Assembly: GCF_002251435.1 (NCBI RefSeq)
Contig: NZ_NPJI01000096.1
Span: 1 to 64,000, forward strand
From: Prevotella sp. P2-180
GTDB lineage: Bacteria > Bacteroidota > Bacteroidia > Bacteroidales > Bacteroidaceae
Length of the DNA: 64,000 nt
Direction: 5' to 3'
Part shown: positions 53,247 through 62,062 of the stretch, one piece after another
Position numbering within the stretch: the stretch's first letter is position 1
How the letters are laid out: each line of letters starts with the position of its first letter
Position numbers and translations under genes: made by a program
The notes under the pieces: model-generated
What the model was told of the DNA's origin: nothing
The model's database searches: none
Seen by the model: the letters and a program-made list of their open reading frames with translations, nothing else

Positions 53247-56200
53247 TTAATTGATTTTATATTCTAACGCCTCTTGCTGATCAATATAGTTGATGAGCTG
53301 GCTTCTCACGTCTACTGTCCTCGACTGGCTTTTCAGCAATACGTGTTTCTTGCCTTGTGAGTCACGAAGTTGGAAGAACAGCTGTGTCTTTCCGGGATTC
53401 TCTGTTATTATCTCGTTTAGCTCTTCCACCGTGCGTGCGTCAAGCTTGTCGGTGTTGATGGAAATGGTGAGTTTCGTCAGTGTGCTGTCCTTCACCGTCT
53501 GCATATATTTCACGTCGGTCACCTTCATGTCATAGAGATTACTGTCGCGGAATCTCTGTTTCATCTCTGCGAGAATGTAAACAGTGGAACCTTCCACAAA
53601 CATTCCTGCCCAGCGTCCCCAGTCTTCTCCAAAAAGAGGCAGCACACCACTGCCGTTGAAATCTTCAATGGTAACAAAGCCACAGGGTTTTCCCGTCTTG
53701 GTATATTTCTGTCTTATGGCAGTCACTATGCCTCCCAACACCACTTGCTCACGGTCGGTCAGTCGCTGCACGTCTTCAAGTTCCTGGCATGAGGTATTGC
53801 AAAGGCTGTCGAGTATCACCTTATACTCATCGAGCGGATGTGCCGAGAGATAGATGCCCACGAGGTCACGTTCCCTGTTTAGTCTTTCTATATCGCTCCA
53901 TTGTTCTCCTTTTACTATTGGAGGTGTGGATATCTCCACTGCATTATCCTCTCCGAAGAGAGAATTTCTCGCCTGTGCCCTTTCTGCCTGATACAGCTGG
54001 CCATAGCGCACGAGCGTGTCTATGAACTGGTCGCCTTTGGATGTCTTGGCAAAAAAGTCCTCACGCTTTAGTTCGCTGAAGCAGTCGAAGCCTCCGCTCA
54101 GCACGAGCGACTCAATACACTTTCGGTTACAGTTGGAGAGGTTCACTCGCTGTATGAAGTCAAATATTGAGCTATACGGTCCGTTAGCTTCACGTTCTTT
54201 TATTATAGAGTCGGCAGCGGCACCTCCCACGCCTTTTATAGCGCTGATGCCAAAGCGTATCTCGCCTTTCTTGTTTGCACTGAACTTAGCGCGGCTTTCG
54301 TTTACGTCAGGACCGAGTGTTGGTATTCCCATTGCCCGGCACTCGTCCATAAGCTTTGTAATTTCATTGATATTGTCGAGGTTTCGGCTCATCACTGCCG
54401 CCATATATTCCGCAGGATAGTGTGCCTTAAGATAAGCCGTCTGATAGCTCACCCATGAGTAGCACGTGGCGTGACTCTTGTTGAAGGCGTATGAAGCAAA
54501 CTTCTCCCAGTCGCCCCATATTTTCTCAAGCACCTTCGGGTCATGTCCGTTTTTCTGTCCGCCTTCGATAAACTTTGGTTTCATGGCGTCTACGATGGCT
54601 TTCTTTTTCTTACCCATCGCCTTTCTCAAGGCGTCGCTTTCGCCTCGGGTGAAATCGGCGAGCTGTCTTGACAGCAACATCACCTGCTCTTGGTATACAG
54701 TGATGCCGTATGTGTCCTTGAGATATTTTTCCATACATGGTATGTCATACTTTATCTCTTCTCGCCCGTTCTTTCGTGCGATGAACGAAGGGATATAGTC
54801 CATAGGTCCCGGACGATAGAGGGCATTCATGGCTATTAGGTCTTCAAAGACGGTAGGATGCAGTTCGCGAAGATATTTCTGCATGCCTGGCGACTCAAAC
54901 TGGAAGGTGCCGATGGTACGTCCGTCGCAGTATAGCTGGTATGTCTGTTCGTCGTCGATGGGTATGGTATCGAGATCTACCACATGTCCTCTGGTAAGTC
55001 TGATATTCTCTACGGCTTCCTTCATGATGGACAGTGTTTTCAGTCCGAGGAAGTCCATCTTTATGAGTCCCGTGGACTCTATCACGTGTCCGTCATATTG
55101 CGTACAGCGTAATTTGTGTCCTGGGTCGGCTTTGTCTTCAGCCACCGACACTGGCACCCAATCGCTGATCTTGTCTCTACAGATGATAAAGCCGCAGGCG
55201 TGTATTCCAGTGCCTCTCACGGTGCCTTCAAGCATCTTGGCGTAAGCCATTGTGTTGTGGAGCTTCGGGTCGGAGCTGGCCTCTGCGTCGCGAAGTTCTG
55301 GTATGCACTTTATGGCGTTACCCAAGTTCATTTTCAGTCCGTCGGGCAGTTTGTCGGGAATGAGTTTGCATAGCCAGTTTGCCTTTTCCAATGGCAGTTT
55401 TTCCACTCTCGCCACGTCTTTGATGGAGTTTTTTGTTGCCATAGTGCCATAGGTGATGATATGGGCACAGTTTTCGTGTCCATACTTTTCTTCCACCCAT
55501 TCCAGCACTCTGCCTCGTCCGTCGTCGTCGAAGTCTGTATCGATATCTGGCAGGGAAATACGGTCGGGATTGAGGAAACGCTCAAACAGCAGGTCGTATT
55601 TTATAGGGTCGATCTTTGTGATGCCTAAGCAGTATGCCACCACCGACCCGGCAGCGGAGCCACGTCCTGGACCTACCATCACGCCCAGTTCGTCACGTGC
55701 CGAGTTGATAAAATCCTGGACTATAAGGAAGTATCCTGGGAATCCCATGGTCTTCATGATATGCAGTTCGAAACGTATTCTGTCGTCCACTTCTTTAGTC
55801 AGCGGCATGGGATATAGCTTTTCGGCTCCTTCGTATGCAAGTTTTGCAAGATAGTCGGCCTCGAACTTTATTCGGTAGAGTTTGTCGATACCGCCGAGTT
55901 TTGCGATTTTCTTCTCACCTTCCTCGCGCGGCAACGGATTCTCTCCGTTTTCGTCGGTAGTGAACTCATTGAAGATGTCCTCGTCTGTAAATTTCCGGCG
56001 CCACTCTTCCTCGGTACCGAAATCCTCCGGTATGGGGAAAAATGGCATAATGGGTGGATTTTCTATGTCGTAGAATTCCACTTTGTCGAGCACTTCAAGG
56101 GTATTTGACAGAGCTTCGGGAATGTCGGCAAACACCTCGTTCATTTCTTCCCTTGTCTTAAACCACTCCTGCTTTGAGTATAACATTCGGGTAGGGTCGT

Positions 56201-56957
56201 CGAGGTCTTTTCCGGTTGAGAGACACAACAGATGGTCGTGTGCCTCTGCGTTCTCTTGGTCTACAAAATGCGCGTCGTTGGAACAAATCACCTTTATCCC
56301 ATACTCCTTTGCCAATTCAAGCAGCACCTTGTTGGCTTTCTGCTGCAATGGGAACGTTTCGCGGTTGGCACGTATTGCAGGGTCTTTTACCTCGTGTCGC
56401 TGCAGCTCAAGGTAGTAGTCGTCTCCAAACACCCTTTTGTGCCATTCTATCGACTCCCTCGCACCTTCAATGTCGTCGGCAAGAATCTTGCGTGGCACCT
56501 CACCGGCAATACAAGCCGAGCATACTATCAGGTCTTCGTGGTATTTCTCCAGTTCTGCCCTGTCGGTACGCGGACGTCCGTAGAATCCGTCAACCCATGC
56601 ATTAGACACCAGTTTTATAAGGTTCTTGTATCCCCGGTAGTTCTTTGCAAGAACAATGAGATGGTAACCTCCCCGGTCGCCATTGTCTTTGTTTTTGTCT
56701 TCTTTCCTATGTCGTGCCACATACATCTCACATCCGAAGATAGGCTTGAAAGGCTCAAGTCCTTCTTTTTTTCTTCCACCGTTCACCTTATTGCAATAGT
56801 CGAAGAACTCTTTAATGCCAAACATGTCGCCATGATCGGTCACCGCCATGCCCTTCATTCCGTTGGCCACGGCTTTGTCTACGAGTTTTGCAATACTTGA
56901 CTGTCCGTCGAGTATGGAGTAGTACGTATGAACGTGAAGATGTATGAAATCTTGCAT
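53247..56957 (-). CDS. dnaE: DNA polymerase III subunit alpha
   Basis: The 1236-residue protein begins with the PHP domain (F-I-H-L-H-V-H-T-Y-Y-S-I-L-D-G and A-V-T-D-H-G), then the polymerase core with G-P-G-R-G-S-A-A-G-S and P-D-I-D-T-D-F-D-D-D-G, where the two Asp are catalytic. A tail with an OB fold and helix-hairpin-helix follows. It is the replicative polymerase. The start MQDFIHLH at 56957 is chosen from the PHP motif and the promoter at 56987-57018. Confidence 0.97.
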   Translation of the reverse strand: MQDFIHLHVHTYYSILDGQSSIAKLVDKAVANGMKGMAVTDHGDMFGIKEFFDYCNKVNGGRKKEGLEPFKPIFGCEMYVARHRKEDKNKDNGDRGGYHLIVLAKNYRGYKNLIKLVSNAWVDGFYGRPRTDRAELEKYHEDLIVCSACIAGEVPRKILADDIEGARESIEWHKRVFGDDYYLELQRHEVKDPAIRANRETFPLQQKANKVLLELAKEYGIKVICSNDAHFVDQENAEAHDHLLCLSTGKDLDDPTRMLYSKQEWFKTREEMNEVFADIPEALSNTLEVLDKVEFYDIENPPIMPFFPIPEDFGTEEEWRRKFTDEDIFNEFTTDENGENPLPREEGEKKIAKLGGIDKLYRIKFEADYLAKLAYEGAEKLYPMPLTKEVDDRIRFELHIMKTMGFPGYFLIVQDFINSARDELGVMVGPGRGSAAGSVVAYCLGITKIDPIKYDLLFERFLNPDRISLPDIDTDFDDDGRGRVLEWVEEKYGHENCAHIITYGTMATKNSIKDVARVEKLPLEKANWLCKLIPDKLPDGLKMNLGNAIKCIPELRDAEASSDPKLHNTMAYAKMLEGTVRGTGIHACGFIICRDKISDWVPVSVAEDKADPGHKLRCTQYDGHVIESTGLIKMDFLGLKTLSIMKEAVENIRLTRGHVVDLDTIPIDDEQTYQLYCDGRTIGTFQFESPGMQKYLRELHPTVFEDLIAMNALYRPGPMDYIPSFIARKNGREEIKYDIPCMEKYLKDTYGITVYQEQVMLLSRQLADFTRGESDALRKAMGKKKKAIVDAMKPKFIEGGQKNGHDPKVLEKIWGDWEKFASYAFNKSHATCYSWVSYQTAYLKAHYPAEYMAAVMSRNLDNINEITKLMDECRAMGIPTLGPDVNESRAKFSANKKGEIRFGISAIKGVGGAAADSIIKEREANGPYSSIFDFIQRVNLSNCNRKCIESLVLSGGFDCFSELKREDFFAKTSKGDQFIDTLVRYGQLYQAERAQARNSLFGEDNAVEISTPPIVKGEQWSDIERLNRERDLVGIYLSAHPLDEYKVILDSLCNTSCQELEDVQRLTDREQVVLGGIVTAIRQKYTKTGKPCGFVTIEDFNGSGVLPLFGEDWGRWAGMFVEGSTVYILAEMKQRFRDSNLYDMKVTDVKYMQTVKDSTLTKLTISINTDKLDARTVEELNEIITENPGKTQLFFQLRDSQGKKHVLLKSQSRTVDVRSQLINYIDQQEALEYKIN

Positions 56958-56986
56958 TTTTCGTGTTATTTGTAGTTTTCGAGGTG

Positions 56987-57018
56987 TAAAGTTACGCTTA
57001 TTCCGCGAAATAACCAAA
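56987..57018 (-). promoter_or_regulatory. Likely promoter of dnaE
   Basis: On the minus strand TTTG at 57018-57015, exactly 20 bases, then TAACTTTA at 56994-56987, one mismatch in the last base of the -7 element. Confidence 0.6.
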
Positions 57019-57033
57019 AGAAATTGAAAAAAG

Positions 57034-57065
57034 TTTGTTTATTATTCAAAAAAGATGTATCTTTG
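57034..57065 (+). promoter_or_regulatory. Consensus promoter of psd-pssA
   Basis: TTTG at 57034-57037, exactly 20 bases, then TATCTTTG at 57058-57065. Transcription starts near 57072, so the ATG at 57024 cannot be used. Confidence 0.85.
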
Positions 57066-57095
57066 CAGTGCAAATATCAATCAACGAGTTACCTC

Positions 57096-57791
57096 ATGGG
57101 AAAAAGAATACGAAAATTGAAGAAACAAAGGATACACAGAGAAGGCACCGGAACACTAATATATAGCTTAGCTGGAATTGTTGCCGTCGCTGTCTTTCTG
57201 CATTGGATCGGGGTACCGGCTGGGGTATTCTGGAGTTTCGTTGCCGTTGTTGGCATCGCTTGGGCTATTGTCCTGAACTTCTACCGATGTCCTATCCGTG
57301 AGTTTAAGGAAGACACAGAGCGTATTGTGGTTGCGCCTGCCGATGGTAAGATAGTTGTGGTGGAAGAAGTTGAAGAAAACGAGTATTTCCACGACCGCCG
57401 TCTTATGATTTCCATATTCATGAGTCTTGTAAATGTTCACGCAAACTGGTTTCCTGTTGACGGCAAAGTAAAATTCGTGAAGCATTTCAACGGAAACTTC
57501 CATAAGGCTTGGCTTCCGAAGGCCAGCGAGGAAAACGAGCATGCGGACGTTATGATTACCACTCCTGAAGGCGACGACATTCTATGCCGTCAGATTGCTG
57601 GTGCCATGGCTCGTCGTATTGTGACATATGCCAAGGAAGGTGAGGAATGCTTCATCGACGAACACTTGGGCTTCATCAAGCTTGGCTCACGAGTGGATGT
57701 TTATCTGCCATTAGGCAGCGAGCCTTTGGTAAAGATTGGACAATATACCACTGGCGACCTTACCGTCATTGCACGTCTTCCGAAGATATAA
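57096..57791 (+). CDS. psd: Phosphatidylserine decarboxylase proenzyme
   Basis: The 231-residue protein is the short, archaeal-type Psd. It has a basic start, two membrane segments (about 22-60) and [18 protein letters not shown] and [10 protein letters not shown]. The L-G-S is the site where self-cleavage makes the pyruvoyl cofactor. It converts phosphatidylserine to phosphatidylethanolamine. The next gene makes its substrate. Confidence 0.94.
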   Translation: MGKRIRKLKKQRIHREGTGTLIYSLAGIVAVAVFLHWIGVPAGVFWSFVAVVGIAWAIVLNFYRCPIREFKEDTERIVVAPADGKIVVVEEVEENEYFHDRRLMISIFMSLVNVHANWFPVDGKVKFVKHFNGNFHKAWLPKASEENEHADVMITTPEGDDILCRQIAGAMARRIVTYAKEGEECFIDEHLGFIKLGSRVDVYLPLGSEPLVKIGQYTTGDLTVIARLPKI

Positions 57792-57810
57792 TATAATAAG
57801 GTGTAATCAT

Positions 57811-58524
57811 ATGGCTAATTGTATTACCAAGCATATCCCTAACACTCTCACCTCTGGAAATCTTGTCTGTGGTTGCATAGCCACTACATTTGCTTTGGGA
57901 GGTTGCTACGAGAAGGCTCTGCTCTTCATTATTCTTGGTGCAGTGTTTGATTTCTTCGATGGAATGAGCGCTCGCTTGCTGAAAGTCTCATCGCCTATAG
58001 GAAAAGAGCTTGATTCTCTTGCTGACGATGTGACATTCGGCGTGGCTCCTTCTGCCATGATATTCTCTGTGCTGTATACTCACGATTATCCAGAGTTTAT
58101 GCTGCCGGTAAGTTCGTTGATACCTTATTTGGCTTTTGTGATGGCTGCTTTTTCTGCATTACGCCTTGCAAAGTTTAATCTCGACGAGCGTCAGTCGTCG
58201 TCATTCATTGGCGTTCCAACGCCTGCCAATGCTCTCTTCTGGGCATCGCTGATTGTTGGTTGTCCTAATCTGTTGGCGTCATCGCCATATATGGCTTTGG
58301 TCATTGTTGCCCTCGTGTTTATAACCAGTTGGCTACTGATAGCCGAAATACCTCTTTTCGCTTTGAAATTCAAGCAGTGGGGATGGAAAGACAACGAGGT
58401 GAAGTATGTATTTCTTATTTCTTCTGTGCCTCTATTAATCATCTTTGGTGTTACTGGCATTGCGGTCGTAATAGGCTGGTATGTGATACTATCTGTTATT
58501 TCCAATCAATACAAACTATCTTAA
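57811..58524 (+). CDS. pssA: CDP-diacylglycerol-serine O-phosphatidyltransferase
   Basis: The 237-residue membrane enzyme has the CDP-alcohol phosphotransferase motif D-G-x2-A-R-x8-G-x3-D-x3-D, seen as D-G-M-S-A-R ... G-K-E-L-D-S-L-A-D-D, and about seven spans. It makes phosphatidylserine from CDP-diacylglycerol and serine. The start MANCITKHIP at 57811 lies 20 bases after psd, with AAGGTGT a few bases before it as a possible ribosome binding site. Confidence 0.94.
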   Translation: MANCITKHIPNTLTSGNLVCGCIATTFALGGCYEKALLFIILGAVFDFFDGMSARLLKVSSPIGKELDSLADDVTFGVAPSAMIFSVLYTHDYPEFMLPVSSLIPYLAFVMAAFSALRLAKFNLDERQSSSFIGVPTPANALFWASLIVGCPNLLASSPYMALVIVALVFITSWLLIAEIPLFALKFKQWGWKDNEVKYVFLISSVPLLIIFGVTGIAVVIGWYVILSVISNQYKLS

Positions 58525-58528
58525 TCTC

Positions 58529-58903
58529 ATGATACTCAAAGGTTTGATTCTCTTTGTTTTGATTATTCTGATATTTGTCAGCATCGTTGTATTACTTGCT
58601 TTCAACTTTATATTGAAAATAATGAAACGCATGAGAGGTGTTGCAAATGGTGAAATAGACGAAGAGGAAGAATACGAACGGCAGACTGCCAGACGTCAAC
58701 AGCGTCAGTATGTATTCCGTGGAGGCAGTCATAGAAAGGCTGCTTCAGGACATCAAGCCCCTAACGCCCAAGGACATACGGAAAGGCGACAGTCGTCGAC
58801 CACCGAAGGTGAGGTGATTATCGACAACCGCCGCCCACAAGAACGCTCTCGCAAGATTATCTCCGAAGAGGAGGGTGAATATGTTGAATTCACCGAGGAA
58901 TAA
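58529..58903 (+). CDS. DUF4834-type single-span membrane protein
   Basis: The 124-residue protein has one N-terminal span (about 3-30), the K-x-M-K-R-M-R-G motif and a charged Gln/Arg/Glu-rich tail without predicted fold, the layout of DUF4834 proteins. That family commonly sits next to phospholipid genes in Bacteroidota, as I recall; its function is unknown. It lies five bases after pssA and is convergent with pyrH, with 11 bases between stops. Confidence 0.65.
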   Translation: MILKGLILFVLIILIFVSIVVLLAFNFILKIMKRMRGVANGEIDEEEEYERQTARRQQRQYVFRGGSHRKAASGHQAPNAQGHTERRQSSTTEGEVIIDNRRPQERSRKIISEEEGEYVEFTEE

Positions 58904-58914
58904 TAGTCCTGGAG

Positions 58915-59625
58915 TTAATTATGAACCAATGTTCCTATTGGTTCGCCGTCCATCACTTTCTTAAGATTTCCCACCACGTCCATATTAAACACATATATGG
59001 GTAGGTTGTTTTCCTTGCACATGGTAGTGGCGGTAAGGTCCATAACCTTCAGTCCGCGAGTGTAAATCTCGTCGTATGTTATGTCGCTGAACTTTGTGGC
59101 AGTAGGGTCTTTCTCCGGATCGGCAGTATATATGCCATCCACCCTGGTACCCTTAAGCATCACGTCTGCCTCAATCTCTATACCTCTTAGCGACGACCCG
59201 GTATCGGTGGTGAAATATGGGCTTCCTGTTCCTGCGGAGAAGATACAGACATATCCTGCCTCCATTGCTTCAATGGCTTTCCATTTTGTATAGAACTCGC
59301 CGATGGGCTCCATACGTATGGCAGTCAGCACCTTGGTCTTTACGCCAATAGCTCCCAATGCTGAGCTCAGGGCCAACGAGTTGATGACTGTAGCGCACAT
59401 TCCCATCTGGTCTCCTTTCACACGGTCAAAACCTTTCTGTGAACCGCTAAGTCCCCGGAAGATGTTACCTCCACCAATTACGATACCTATCTGAACACCC
59501 ATCTCGCTCACTTCCTTTATTTGTCGAGCGTAGTCGGCAAGACGTTCAGGATCTATGCCGAAATTCTGTTTGCCCATGAGACTCTCGCCACTGAGCTTCA
59601 AAAGTATTCTCTTGTATTGTGCCAT
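58915..59625 (-). CDS. pyrH: UMP kinase
   Basis: The 236-residue protein is an amino-acid-kinase-fold UMP kinase: K-R-I-L-L-K-L-S-G-E-S-L-M-G at the start, G-I-V-I-G-G-G-N-I-F-R-G, T-G-S-P-Y-F-T-T-D-T, K-G-T-R-V-D-G-I-Y and a closing G-T-L-V. It phosphorylates UMP to UDP. It lies 25 bases after birA on the same strand. The start MAQYKR is chosen by the family pattern. Confidence 0.96.
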   Translation of the reverse strand: MAQYKRILLKLSGESLMGKQNFGIDPERLADYARQIKEVSEMGVQIGIVIGGGNIFRGLSGSQKGFDRVKGDQMGMCATVINSLALSSALGAIGVKTKVLTAIRMEPIGEFYTKWKAIEAMEAGYVCIFSAGTGSPYFTTDTGSSLRGIEIEADVMLKGTRVDGIYTADPEKDPTATKFSDITYDEIYTRGLKVMDLTATTMCKENNLPIYVFNMDVVGNLKKVMDGEPIGTLVHN

Positions 59626-59650
59626 ATTGTTTTGGTATAATAGTCTGTTG

Positions 59651-60391
59651 TCATGGCAGCACAAAGGCCACCTCCTTAAATGCATATTCGCTCACAAGTC
59701 CATCCCTTCGCTTCAACAGCAGATGTCCATTGTCAAGTATGTCGGAATATTCTGCCTCAAACCTTCCGTTGGCATCCTCATAAAGGTGATAACCCTTGTT
59801 TCGGTAAAGATGCTGCTTATATTCCTTGTCTACCATCTCATAGTCTCGCTTGTTTATTCTTTCCAACAATACTGTAAGATGTTCTGTCACTGTCTCGAGA
59901 AGTGCCATACGGCTTACTTCATGGCCCACTATCGTTGAAAGCGATATCGGGTTCGGTACATTGCCTTGAAAGTGTGTCTGGTTGACATTGATGCCTGTGC
60001 CGAGGATGCAGCTTCTTACACCATGACTCGACACGGAGCATTCAGACAGTGTCCCGCTAATCTTGTAGTCTTTCCAATAAATGTCATTTGGCCATTTTAT
60101 TGAAAATCCGTCAGAATAACCGGAAAGGGCATAATAAACGGCAAGGGCACCTGCCTCAAGCATCAGGTACTGCCTGTTGACTGGCAAGTCTACGGGATAT
60201 GATTTTACACTAAACGTGAGATTCAATCCCTTAGCGCTCTCCCACCTGTTGCCTCCCTGGCCACGCCCAGCCGTCTGGTATTCGGCATGGGCGATGGTCA
60301 TAAGGCTGCCTTCCTTTCCGCTATAAGCATGAAGGAAGCTGTTTGTTGACTCTACCTCGTCAAGGTGGATATATGATATTCCTTCTGTCAT
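59651..60391 (-). CDS. birA: Biotin-[acetyl-CoA-carboxylase] ligase
   Basis: The 246-residue protein has the biotin ligase signature: E-S-T-N-S-F-L near the start, A-x-Y-Q-T-A-G-R-G-Q-G-G-N-R-W (the G-R-G-x-x-G-R-x-W variant, here with Asn), S-I-K-W-P-N-D-I-Y and I-L-G-T-G-I-N-V-N-Q. It attaches biotin to carboxylase carrier proteins. There is no N-terminal helix-turn-helix, so it cannot act as a repressor like E. coli BirA. Confidence 0.93.
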   Translation of the reverse strand: MTEGISYIHLDEVESTNSFLHAYSGKEGSLMTIAHAEYQTAGRGQGGNRWESAKGLNLTFSVKSYPVDLPVNRQYLMLEAGALAVYYALSGYSDGFSIKWPNDIYWKDYKISGTLSECSVSSHGVRSCILGTGINVNQTHFQGNVPNPISLSTIVGHEVSRMALLETVTEHLTVLLERINKRDYEMVDKEYKQHLYRNKGYHLYEDANGRFEAEYSDILDNGHLLLKRRDGLVSEYAFKEVAFVLP

Positions 60392-60406
60392 AGTTGGCGC
60401 TATGGC

Positions 60407-60595
60407 TTATTTATGTCTGTTGGCACGTTGTTCGCGGTATTTCGCCTTTTGTTTAGCCGACCCGCTGCCATGTGCTCCAGTGATATACTTCTTTTTCTTT
60501 GCCTTCGTCTTCACTTTTCCGGCATTGGGATCACCTTTTGGAGCACCTTTGAACACCAGTCCTCCACCAGCGATTATTTCGTCAATGTCGCTCAT
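60407..60595 (-). CDS. Small basic protein, unknown function
   Basis: The 62-residue protein starts MSDIDEIIAGGG, passes through a G-A-P-K-G-D-P stretch and ends in a Lys/Arg-rich tail with K-T-K-A-K-K-K-K. No signal or membrane span is present. Such a basic tail could bind nucleic acid, but no family is recognised. It lies 15 bases before birA and 14 after the AICAR formyltransferase gene. Confidence 0.6.
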   Translation of the reverse strand: MSDIDEIIAGGGLVFKGAPKGDPNAGKVKTKAKKKKYITGAHGSGSAKQKAKYREQRANRHK

Positions 60596-60609
60596 AACTT
60601 TCCTCTTTA

Positions 60610-61791
60610 TCAATGATGGAACAGTCTCACACCGGTGAATGCCATCGCTATACCATACTTGTCGCAAGTCTCAATAACATTGTCGTCACGTACTGAGCCG
60701 CCTGCCTGTGCTATATACTCTACTCCACTCTTGTGTGCACGTTCTATATTGTCACCGAACGGGAAGAAAGCGTCGCTGCCGAGTGCCACCTTGGTGTTCT
60801 TTGCTATCCATTCCTTCTTTTCTTCCATGGTAAGCACCTCTGGCTTTTCCTTAAAGAACATCTGCCATGTACCTTCACGCAACACGTCGTCGTAATCTTC
60901 ACTGATGTATACGTCGATAGTGTTGTCACGGTCTGCGCGACGTATCTTGTCGATGAAAGGAAGGTTCATTACTTTCGGATGCTGGCGAAGCCACCAGATG
61001 TCGGCCTTGTTTCCTGCAAGGCGTGTGCAGTGTATGCGGCTCTGCTGTCCTGCGCCAATGCCTATCGCCTGTCCGTCTTTCACGTAGCACACTGAGTTGC
61101 TCTGTGTGTATTTCAGAGTGATGAGGGCAATGATCAGGTCACGCCTTGCCTCTTCGGTAAAGGTCTTGTTGGCGGTTGGAATATTCTCAAACAGTGCCGG
61201 GTCGTCAAGTTTCACCTCGTTACGTCCTTGCTCGAAGGTAATGCCAAACACTTGCTTGCGCTCAATGGGCTTCGGAACATAGTTCGGGTCAATCTTTATG
61301 ACGTTATAAGTACCCTTTCGTTTCTCCTTTAGTATCTGAAGAGCCTCTGGCGTATAGTCTGGAGCTATCACGCCGTCGCTCACTTCACGCTTGATAAGCA
61401 GTGCCGTAGCCTCATCGCAAGTGTCGCTTAAGGCAACGAAATCACCGTAGCTGCTCATGCGGTCGGCACCACGTGCACGGGCATAAGCACATGCTATAGG
61501 CGATAGTTCCACTGTCAGGTCGTCAACGAAATAAACTTTCTTCAGGGTATCACTTAGTGGAAGTCCTACAGCAGCTCCTGCAGGCGACACATGCTTGAAC
61601 GATGCTGCCGATGGCAGGCCTGTGGCGGCTTTCAGTTCTTTCACCAACTGCCAGCTATTGAAAGCGTCGAGGAAGTTGATGTAGCCTGGGCGACCGTTCA
61701 ACACATCGATTGGCAACTCACCCTCAGTCATAAAAATGCGTGAAGGCTTCTGATTCGGATTGCATCCGTACTTCAATGCTAATTCTTTCAT
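60610..61791 (-). CDS. Standalone AICAR formyltransferase (PurH C-domain type)
   Basis: The 393-residue protein matches the transformylase half of PurH: C-N-P-N-Q-K-P near the start, S-F-K-H-V-S-P-A-G-A-A, Y-A-R-A-R-G-A-D-R-M-S-S-Y-G-D-F, a central V-C-Y-V-K-D-G-Q-A-I-G-I-G-A-G-Q-Q-S-R and G-S-D-A-F-F-P-F-G-D. The MGS-like IMP cyclohydrolase half of the bifunctional enzyme is missing and the start is at the natural domain border. It formylates AICAR with 10-formyl-THF in purine synthesis. A separate cyclohydrolase, or a full purH, should lie elsewhere. Confidence 0.87.
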   Translation of the reverse strand: MKELALKYGCNPNQKPSRIFMTEGELPIDVLNGRPGYINFLDAFNSWQLVKELKAATGLPSAASFKHVSPAGAAVGLPLSDTLKKVYFVDDLTVELSPIACAYARARGADRMSSYGDFVALSDTCDEATALLIKREVSDGVIAPDYTPEALQILKEKRKGTYNVIKIDPNYVPKPIERKQVFGITFEQGRNEVKLDDPALFENIPTANKTFTEEARRDLIIALITLKYTQSNSVCYVKDGQAIGIGAGQQSRIHCTRLAGNKADIWWLRQHPKVMNLPFIDKIRRADRDNTIDVYISEDYDDVLREGTWQMFFKEKPEVLTMEEKKEWIAKNTKVALGSDAFFPFGDNIERAHKSGVEYIAQAGGSVRDDNVIETCDKYGIAMAFTGVRLFHH

Positions 61792-61827
61792 CCTTATAAA
61801 AAATAGTATTTATCGTATTTTATGGCG

Positions 61828-61835
61828 CAAAGTTA
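61828..61835 (-). promoter_or_regulatory. -7 element upstream of the AICAR formyltransferase run
   Basis: The minus strand reads TAACTTTG, a full match, about 37 bases before the start codon. A -33 TTTG is not at the right spacing. Confidence 0.45.
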
Positions 61836-61936
61836 CTACTTTTTTTGCAAATATCATATCTCTTACTCACATTTTTTCTTTTTAATACGTTTCTTAATGC
61901 CAAAAATGCCTATTTGCAACTTTTAACTGATATAGG

Positions 61937-61967
61937 TTGCACATATATCCTTTTTTTACTACCTTTG
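61937..61967 (+). promoter_or_regulatory. Promoter of the SDR gene
   Basis: TTG at 61937-61939, exactly 20 bases, then TACCTTTG at 61960-61967. The leader is about 88 bases. Confidence 0.75.
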
Positions 61968-62062
61968 CAACAAATTATTAATTCATAGTTCATATACTTG
62001 GATTCTATAATAGATAACATCGGAAAAACATTATACATCTTTTATTATATAATTAGTTAACA

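Noticed and set aside
57024..57095. Longer N-terminus of psd
   Set aside because: Its ATG lies upstream of the promoter at 57034-57065.
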